Assembly (NCBI RefSeq): GCF_042743185.1
Contig: NZ_JBHYMS010000034.1
Location: forward strand, 1-64,000
Source of the DNA: Inquilinus sp042743185
GTDB taxonomy: Bacteria > Pseudomonadota > Alphaproteobacteria > DSM-16000 > Inquilinaceae
Direction of reading: 5' to 3'
DNA length: 64,000 nt
Made by a program: the position numbers and the translations under genes. The notes under the pieces are model-generated. The model was not told where the DNA came from and did no database searches. It saw only the letters and a list, made by a program, of their open reading frames with translations. This document shows positions 58,782-64,000 of this stretch, one piece after another. The first letter of the stretch is position 1; the number at the start of each line of letters is the position of its first letter.

Positions 58782-60194
58782 ATGGTGCAGGCATTCGACG
58801 AGATGGGCGGGGACCCGGTCCGGTCCCCCTATGCGGCCCTGGCGGATTGGCTGGCGGCGACGCCCGCCTCGGTCTTCGATCTCAAGCGCCGGGAGGCGGC
58901 GGCTCTGTTCCGCCGCATCGGCATCACCTTCGCCGTCTATGGCGAAGGCGGCGACCCGGAACGGCTGATCCCCTTCGACATCATGCCCCGCGTGCTCGAC
59001 GCCGCCGAATGGCGGCATCTGGAGCAGGGGCTGGCGCAGCGGGTGAAGGCACTGAACGCCTTCCTGCACGACGTCTATCACGGCCAGGAGATCCTGCGCG
59101 CCGGCCAGGTGCCGGAGCGGCTGGTGCTGCACAACCCCGGCTACCTGCCGGAGATGCAGGGGCTGGACCCGCCCGGCGGCATCTACACCCACATCGCCGG
59201 CATCGACATCGTCCGGGTCGGGCCGAACGATTTCTATGTGCTGGAGGACAACGCCCGCACCCCGTCCGGCGTCTCCTACATGCTGGAAGGCCGCGAGATG
59301 ATGATGCGGCTGTTCCCGGACCTGTTCGCCCGGCACAGCGTCGCCCCGGTCGAGCACTACCCGCAGGAGCTGCTGGCGACCCTGTCCTCGATCGCGCCGC
59401 GCAACTGCGACGGCGAGCCGACGGTCGCCCTCCTGACCCCCGGCATCTACAACAGCGCCTATTTCGAGCACAGCTTCCTGGCCGACCGCATGGGCATCGA
59501 GCTGGTGGAAGGGCCGGACCTGTTCGTGCGCGACGCCGTGGTCTACATGCGCACCACCCGCGGGCCGAAACGGGTCGACGTGATCTACCGCCGGATCGAC
59601 GACGACTTTCTCGACCCGCTGGTGTTCAACCCCGATTCCGTGCTCGGCGTGCCCGGCCTGTACCACGCCTACCGGGCCGGCAACGTCGCTCTGGCCAACG
59701 CCATGGGCACCGGCATCGCCGACAACAAGGCGATGTACATCCACGTCCCGGCGATGATCCGCTTCTATCTGGGCGAGGAGCCGATCCTGAAGAACGTCCC
59801 GACCTGGGACTGTTCCAAGCCCGACGAATGCGCCCATGTCCTCGGCAAGCTGGACGAGCTGGTGGTGAAGGAGGTGGCGGGGTCGGGCGGCTACGGCATG
59901 CTGGTCGGGCCGACCGCCAGCCGGGCCGAGCGCGAGGCCTATGCCGAGCGGGTCAAGGCGCAGCCCGACCTGTTCATCGCCCAGCCGACCCTGGCGCTGT
60001 CGACCTGCCCGACCTTCGTCGACCAGGGCGTGGCGCCGCGCCATGTCGACCTGCGCCCCTTCGTCCTGACCGGCCGGGACCAGGTCAGGATCGTGCCGGG
60101 CGGGCTGACCCGGGTGGCGCTGCGCGAGGGCTCGTTGGTCGTGAACTCGAGCCAAGGCGGCGGCACCAAGGACACCTGGGTGCTGACGGCATGA
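58782..60194 (+). CDS. Circularly permuted ATP-grasp ligase (Anbu operon)
   Basis: A 470-residue protein of the circularly permuted ATP-grasp family (DUF404/DUF407). Typical elements are DFYVLEDNARTPSGVSYMLE, the Mg/ATP region KNVPTWDCSKPDECAHVLGK, LVVKEVAGSGGYGMLVGP and the ending GLTRVALREGSLVVNSSQGG with KDTWVL. Members are thought to form amide bonds between amino acids or peptides. ATG 58782 (MVQAFDEM) fits the family start, though GGAGG lies very close; GTG 58785 is possible. It is the first of four genes: ligase, alpha-E, transglutaminase-like, Anbu. Confidence 0.9.
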   Translation: MVQAFDEMGGDPVRSPYAALADWLAATPASVFDLKRREAAALFRRIGITFAVYGEGGDPERLIPFDIMPRVLDAAEWRHLEQGLAQRVKALNAFLHDVYHGQEILRAGQVPERLVLHNPGYLPEMQGLDPPGGIYTHIAGIDIVRVGPNDFYVLEDNARTPSGVSYMLEGREMMMRLFPDLFARHSVAPVEHYPQELLATLSSIAPRNCDGEPTVALLTPGIYNSAYFEHSFLADRMGIELVEGPDLFVRDAVVYMRTTRGPKRVDVIYRRIDDDFLDPLVFNPDSVLGVPGLYHAYRAGNVALANAMGTGIADNKAMYIHVPAMIRFYLGEEPILKNVPTWDCSKPDECAHVLGKLDELVVKEVAGSGGYGMLVGPTASRAEREAYAERVKAQPDLFIAQPTLALSTCPTFVDQGVAPRHVDLRPFVLTGRDQVRIVPGGLTRVALREGSLVVNSSQGGGTKDTWVLTA

Positions 60195-60225
60195 CGGCGC
60201 AGGGACTCAAGACGGGGTCATCGGG

Positions 60226-61164
60226 ATGCTGAGCCGCACCGCCGACAGCCTCTATTGGCTCGGCCGCTACGTCGAGCGCGCCGAGAACCTCGCCCGCATC
60301 CTCGAGGTCGCCGACCGCATGGCGCTGACGCCGAACAGCGGCGGCGCGCGGCAGGACGAATGGCACTCCGCCGTCGTCATCTCCGGCTGCGAGACGGGCT
60401 TCTACAAGAAGCACGGCACGGCGACACCGGCGGCCGTGGTCGACTACATCGCCCGCGATCCCGACAACCCGTCCAGCATCCGCTCCTGCCTGCAGCGGGC
60501 GCGGACCAACGGGCGGGCGGTGCGCGCGGCGCTGACTCGGCCGATGTGGGAGACGCTGAACGCCACCTGGCTCGACCTCGACGGCAAGGAAGGGCTGGCC
60601 GCCGGCGGCGACCTGCGCGATTTCCTGGAATGGGTCAAGGAACGGGCGATGCTGTTCCATGGTGCCGTCGCCGACACCATGCTGCGCGACGACGCCCATA
60701 TCTTCCTGCAGCTCGGCACCATGCTCGAGCGCGCCGACAACACCGCCCGGCTGCTCGACGTGAAGTACCACGTGCTGCTGCCGGCGGATGAGGAGGTCGG
60801 CGGCGGCCTCGACTTCTACCAATGGGCGGCGGTGCTGCGCGGCGCCTCGGCGCTCGGCAGCTATGCCTATCTCTACCGCGACGGCATCAAGCCCTGGCAG
60901 GTGGGGGAGCTGCTGATCCTGCGGCCGGAAATGCCGCGGTCGCTGGTCGGCTGCCTCGGCGTGATGGGCGAGCTGCTCGGGCAGCTCGCCGATCTCTACG
61001 GCCGCAAGCATGAATGCCAGCGGCTGGCCGGCGAGATGCATTCGCGCTTGCGCTACGGCCGGATCGACACGATCTTCCGCACCGGACTGCACGAATACCT
61101 GACCGCGTTCATCCAGCAGAACAACATCCTCGGCCTCGAGGTCAGCAAGGCCTATCTGATCTGA
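60226..61164 (+). CDS. Alpha-E domain protein (DUF403)
   Basis: A 312-residue all-helical cytosolic protein. The start is the family-standard MLSRTADSLYWLGRYVERAE, with NLARILEV. Other conserved parts are WETLNATWLDLDG, HIFLQLGTMLERADNTARLL and TIFRTGLHEYLTAFIQQNNI. The function is unknown; it always accompanies the permuted ATP-grasp ligase and transglutaminase-like genes and may be its partner. It follows the ligase by 31 bp. Confidence 0.93.
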   Translation: MLSRTADSLYWLGRYVERAENLARILEVADRMALTPNSGGARQDEWHSAVVISGCETGFYKKHGTATPAAVVDYIARDPDNPSSIRSCLQRARTNGRAVRAALTRPMWETLNATWLDLDGKEGLAAGGDLRDFLEWVKERAMLFHGAVADTMLRDDAHIFLQLGTMLERADNTARLLDVKYHVLLPADEEVGGGLDFYQWAAVLRGASALGSYAYLYRDGIKPWQVGELLILRPEMPRSLVGCLGVMGELLGQLADLYGRKHECQRLAGEMHSRLRYGRIDTIFRTGLHEYLTAFIQQNNILGLEVSKAYLI

Positions 61165-61180
61165 TCTGATCCGTCCGGCC

Positions 61181-62008
61181 ATGCGCCTCCTGATCCGCCA
61201 CGAGACCCGTTACCGCTACGACAGCCCGGTCACCCGCACCCTGCAGACGCTGCGCCTGACGCCCCGGCCGAACGACGGGCAGGAGGTGCTGCGCTGGCGG
61301 GTGGTGCCGCCGGCCGGGGCCAGCCTCGCCGCCGGCGAGGACGGCTTCGGCAACATCGTCGACGTTCTGTCGCTGGACCGGCCGCACGACGCGCTGACCC
61401 TGCTGGTCGAGGGCGAGGTCGTCACCCGCGACACCAACGGCGTCGTCACCGGGACCGAGGAGCGGTTCCCGCCCGCCTTCTATCTGCGCCCGTCGCCGCT
61501 GGCCGCAGCGGATGCAGCGCTGGTCGAGCTGGCGGAAGCTGCGGCGACCACGGCGGGGCGCGAGCCGCTGGCCCTGGCCCATGCGCTGATGCTGGCGGTG
61601 CACGGCCGGATCGCCTTCCGCCCCGGCCTGACCCACGCCGCCACCACCGCGGCGGAGGCGCTGGCGGCCGGCATCGGCGTGTGCCAGGACCACACCCATG
61701 TCTTCCTCGCCTGCGCCCGTCCTCTCGGCCTGCCGGCCCGCTACGTCTCGGGCTATCTGCTGATGGCCGACGGCAGCGTCGAGCAGGCGGCCGGCCATGC
61801 CTGGGCCGAGGTCTTCGTCGACGGGCTCGGCTGGGTCGGCTTCGACGCCGCCAACGGGATCTGCCCGACCGAGCACCATGTCCGCGTCGCCGTCGGGCTC
61901 GACTATCGCGACGCCGCGCCGGTCCGCGGCCTGCGCCAGGGCGGCGGCGCCGAGGCGCTGGAGGTCGTGGTCCGCGTCGGCCAGTCCCAGACCCAGGCAC
62001 AGGCCTGA
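61181..62008 (+). CDS. Transglutaminase-like cysteine protease (Anbu operon)
   Basis: A 275-residue protein. N-terminal beta domain (1-85; MRLLIRHETRYRYDSPVTRT). The transglutaminase-like core has the Cys in GIGVCQDHTHVFLACARPLG, the His in AAGHAWAEVFVDGLGWVGFD and the Asp in the following DAANG. These are peptidases or amide-forming enzymes. It lies 16 bp after the alpha-E gene and before Anbu. No signal peptide is seen, so the operon works in the cytosol. Confidence 0.93.
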   Translation: MRLLIRHETRYRYDSPVTRTLQTLRLTPRPNDGQEVLRWRVVPPAGASLAAGEDGFGNIVDVLSLDRPHDALTLLVEGEVVTRDTNGVVTGTEERFPPAFYLRPSPLAAADAALVELAEAAATTAGREPLALAHALMLAVHGRIAFRPGLTHAATTAAEALAAGIGVCQDHTHVFLACARPLGLPARYVSGYLLMADGSVEQAAGHAWAEVFVDGLGWVGFDAANGICPTEHHVRVAVGLDYRDAAPVRGLRQGGGAEALEVVVRVGQSQTQAQA

Positions 62009-62059
62009 ACGCCGCAACCCCATGATGATCCCGGCCATTATCATTCCGGACCGCCCCGC

Positions 62060-62791
62060 ATGACCTACTGCCTCGGCCTGCTGCTCGAAGACGGGCTGGT
62101 GATGATCGCCGACACCCGCACCAATGCCGGCGTCGACAACATCTCCACCTTCCGCAAGATGCACATCTGGGAACGGCCGGGCGACCGGGTGATGGTGCTG
62201 CTGACCGCCGGCAATCTCGCCATCACCCAGTCCGTGGTCGCCCTGCTGTCCGAGGCGGTCGACGCCGGCGACGGGCGCGAGAGCCTGGTCACCGCACCGT
62301 CGATGTTCCGCTGTGCCGAGCTGGTGGGCGAGGCCGTGCGCGCCGTCTGGAACCGCGACGGCCCGGCGATGGAGCAGCATGCCGGCGGCTTCAACGCCTC
62401 CTTCCTGCTCGGCGGCCAGATCGCCGGGCGCCGCTGCCGGCTGTTCGAGGTCTACCAGGCCGGCAACTTCATCGAGGCGACGGCCGACACGCCCTATCTG
62501 CAGATCGGCGAGCACAAATACGGCAAGCCGATCCTCGACCGGGCCGCGCGGTTCGAAACGCCTTTGATCGACGGGCTCAAGCTCGGCCTGGTGTCGATGG
62601 ATTCGACCCTCCGCAGCAACCTGTCGGTCGGGCTGCCGATCGACATCGCCCTGTACCGCCGTGACGCGCTGCAGCTGGCCCTGCGCAAGCGGGTCGGCGA
62701 GGACGACGCCTACTTCTCCGGCCTGCGGCAGCGCTGGTCGGATGCGCTGCGGCAGGCCTATCAGGCCATCCCGAATCCGGATTGGTCATGA
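62060..62791 (+). CDS. anbu: Anbu, proteasome-related N-terminal-threonine hydrolase
   Basis: A 243-residue member of the proteasome beta / HslV superfamily called Anbu. After Met removal Thr2 is the nucleophile (MTYCLGLLLEDGLVMIADTR), with Lys in STFRKMHIW and Asp in MIADTRTNAG. Other conserved parts are HAGGFNASFLLGGQIAGRRC and GEHKYGKPILDR. Anbu rings are open and have no known unfoldase. The operon, with ATP-grasp ligase, alpha-E and transglutaminase-like genes, suggests peptide tagging and removal. Fifty bp separate it from the previous gene. Confidence 0.95.
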   Translation: MTYCLGLLLEDGLVMIADTRTNAGVDNISTFRKMHIWERPGDRVMVLLTAGNLAITQSVVALLSEAVDAGDGRESLVTAPSMFRCAELVGEAVRAVWNRDGPAMEQHAGGFNASFLLGGQIAGRRCRLFEVYQAGNFIEATADTPYLQIGEHKYGKPILDRAARFETPLIDGLKLGLVSMDSTLRSNLSVGLPIDIALYRRDALQLALRKRVGEDDAYFSGLRQRWSDALRQAYQAIPNPDWS

Positions 62792-62808
62792 CCAGACGAA
62801 TCGAAGCG

Positions 62809-62834
62809 GGAACTATTTAGCAGGTTTCAAGGTT
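62809..62834 (+). promoter_or_regulatory. Possible EcfG-type promoter of the small lipoprotein
   Basis: GGAAC at 62809-62813, 17 nt, then GGTT at 62831-62834, one base off the CGTT core. It lies about 97 bp before the lipoprotein start. Weaker than the site at 11898-11922. Confidence 0.4.
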
Positions 62835-62930
62835 GAAATTGGTGGGAGCCTGAACCACCCTTCCGGTGTTCTATCGGCGTAACGCCGTGCCCACGGCCCG
62901 ACCGATAATGATAAAAGAGGAGATTGTGCC

Positions 62931-63209
62931 ATGCGCATCGCGCTTCGTAGAACCGCCCTGCTTTCCGGTTTCGCTGCGCTCCTGGCGCTTGGCGCCTGCG
63001 CCCAGCCGCAGCAGCCCGCGGTCGTCGTGGGCGGCACTCCGCCGGCGCCCGCCACGCTGCCGGCCAATGTGCCACCGGGTTCGACGCTCGAGAGCTCGAC
63101 CACCGTCGTCGAGGGCGGCAACGTCGTGAACCGGTATGTCTACCGCGCGCCGAACCAGCTCATCACCAACGGTCCGCAGTGCACCAAGGGCGACCCGCAG
63201 TGCCCGTGA
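62931..63209 (+). CDS. Small lipoprotein of unknown function
   Basis: A 92-residue lipoprotein. The signal peptide ends in the lipobox LALGAC (Cys about residue 24). The mature part is Pro/Val-rich with VPPGSTLESSTTVVEGG, then YVYRAP and a C-terminus with Cys at NGPQCTKGDPQCP, so two more Cys could form a disulfide. No family was recognised. It is preceded by GAGGAG and followed by a strong terminator, so it is a single-gene unit. Confidence 0.85.
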   Translation: MRIALRRTALLSGFAALLALGACAQPQQPAVVVGGTPPAPATLPANVPPGSTLESSTTVVEGGNVVNRYVYRAPNQLITNGPQCTKGDPQCP

Positions 63210-63250
63210 TCGGGTGCGGCGGTGTGAGAGAGGTTTGAAAGGGGGCGAAA

Positions 63251-63273
63251 AGGGGGCTTCGGCCCCCTTTTTT
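63251..63273 (+). terminator. Rho-independent terminator of the small lipoprotein
   Basis: GGGGGC and GCCCCC close on TTCG (63258-63261), extended by an A-T pair, and run into six T residues (63268-63273). It lies 41 bp after the stop. Confidence 0.92.
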
Positions 63274-63383
63274 GTCGCGTGCATGGGGCTGGCGCCATTC
63301 GGCAACTTTCTTTCTGCCCTTGCCCGGCCCCCTTCGTCCCGGCATGTTGCGCGGCAACGCCATTGGCTTGAGCTGGAGCGCCC

Positions 63384-64000
63384 ATGCCCGTGCTGAACAG
63401 CGCGGTTGATCCCCGGTCCGCCGCCTTCCGCGACAACGAAGCGGCGATGTGTGCGGCCGTCGACGACCTGCAGGCCACCGTCGCCCGGATCAAGCTGGGC
63501 GGCGGCCAGGCGGCCCGCGACCGGCATGTCGCCCGGGGCAAGCTGCTGCCGCGCGACCGGATCCGCGCGCTGCTCGACCCCGGCGCGCCGTTCCTCGAGC
63601 TGTCGCAGCTGGCCGGCCACGGCGTCTACCGTGAGGATGTGCCGGCCGCCGGGATCATCACCGGCATCGGCCCGGTCTCCGGCCAGGAATGCGTCATCGT
63701 CGTCAACGACGCGACGGTGAAGGGCGGCACCTATTATCCGCTGACGGTGAAGAAGCATCTGCGGGCGCAGGAGATCGCGCGCGAGAACAATCTGCCCTGC
63801 CTCTACCTGGTCGATTCCGGGGGCGCCTTCCTGCCGCTGCAGGACGAGGTCTTTCCCGACCGCGATCATTTCGGCCGGATCTTCTACAACCAGGCGACGA
63901 TGTCGGCCGCCGGCATTCCGCAGGTCGCGGTGGTGATGGGCTCCTGCACCGCCGGCGGCGCCTATGTCCCGGCGATGTCGGACGAATCCATCATCGTCAA
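63384..64000 (+). CDS. Methylcrotonyl-CoA carboxylase beta-type carboxyltransferase, 5' part
   Basis: The first 205 codons of a carboxyltransferase that adds carboxybiotin CO2 to an acyl-CoA, cut by the window end. Visible: RHVARGKLLPRDRIRALLDP, ITGIGPVSGQECVIVVNDAT, VKGGTYYPLTVKKHLRAQEI, LVDSGGAFLPLQDEVFPDRD and VAVVMGSCTAGGAYVPAMSD. This is the pattern of MccB/LiuB (leucine degradation) and the related geranyl-CoA carboxylase. A 540-residue protein is expected; the biotin subunit likely follows. Start ATG 63384 begins MPVLNSAVD. Confidence 0.93.
   Translation, partial: MPVLNSAVDPRSAAFRDNEAAMCAAVDDLQATVARIKLGGGQAARDRHVARGKLLPRDRIRALLDPGAPFLELSQLAGHGVYREDVPAAGIITGIGPVSGQECVIVVNDATVKGGTYYPLTVKKHLRAQEIARENNLPCLYLVDSGGAFLPLQDEVFPDRDHFGRIFYNQATMSAAGIPQVAVVMGSCTAGGAYVPAMSDESIIV

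Overview
The window is a high-GC chromosomal segment from an alphaproteobacterium, probably of the Rhodospirillales (Azospirillum/Inquilinus-like). This placement is inferred from gene content: a SUV3-type helicase / S4 / TerB / FdxA / CarD string, a Usg-family gene, an HWE/HisKA_2 histidine kinase, a plant/rhizobial-type GshA, a SigF-NrsF pair, a ReAV-type asparaginase and an EcfG-like promoter. No rRNA, tRNA, CRISPR array, prophage or integrase was recognised. The only transposase sequence is an IS5-family 3' end at the left edge. A run of ten Ns with homopolymer-rich flanks marks an assembly gap at 44630-44639.

Layout. 1-3.2 kb: IS5 remnant and two tandem secreted paralogs of unknown function. 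3.3-7.9 kb: RNA-linked helicase, S4 protein, TerB-like protein, ferredoxin FdxA and CarD, closed by a UUCG terminator. 8-12 kb: a metallophosphatase-fold protein lacking its metal ligands, a class III adenylate cyclase, an MlaC-like protein, a YqjD-like envelope pair and a glycine-zipper lipoprotein behind a likely EcfG promoter. 12-21 kb: HWE kinase with TPR partner, deacetylase-family amidohydrolase, K+/H+ antiporter, M20 hydrolase, ketopantoate-reductase family protein, pyrD and DUF952. 21-26 kb: AT-rich patch with a 72-residue unknown gene, MHYT kinase, and a two-component pair. 26-33 kb: LysR/MFS/nitronate monooxygenase, choline/carnitine-type binding protein with thioesterase, D,D-carboxypeptidase, and a LexA-like regulator without its protease dyad.

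33-44 kb: class IV aminotransferase, FkbM methyltransferase, DUF1624 protein, sigma factor with NrsF-type anti-sigma, DUF1223, a tandem pair of unknown paralogs behind a Fur-like site, single-domain response regulator, SpoU methyltransferase, asparaginase, LysE exporter, GNAT enzyme and an aminotransferase. 44.7-48.8 kb: usg, an FCD-type regulator and a divergent TRAP transporter operon with three operator-like repeats and an internal stem-loop. 48.8-51 kb: CIRCE-controlled groES-groEL. 51-58.7 kb: lipoprotein L,D-transpeptidase, methyltransferase, a 59-residue Cys-containing protein coupled to DUF488, ubiA, GlxA-type regulator divergent from isonitrile hydratase, rsmE and gshA.

58.8-62.8 kb holds the most intriguing system: permuted ATP-grasp ligase, alpha-E protein, transglutaminase-like peptidase and Anbu, the proteasome-like ancestral beta subunit. 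This gene set has been proposed to make and remove a peptide modification, but its substrate is unknown. The window ends with a small lipoprotein and the 5' part of a methylcrotonyl-CoA carboxylase beta-type gene. Other features worth attention are four REP-like hairpins in two inverted pairs, each between convergent genes, and several strong dyads beside regulators.
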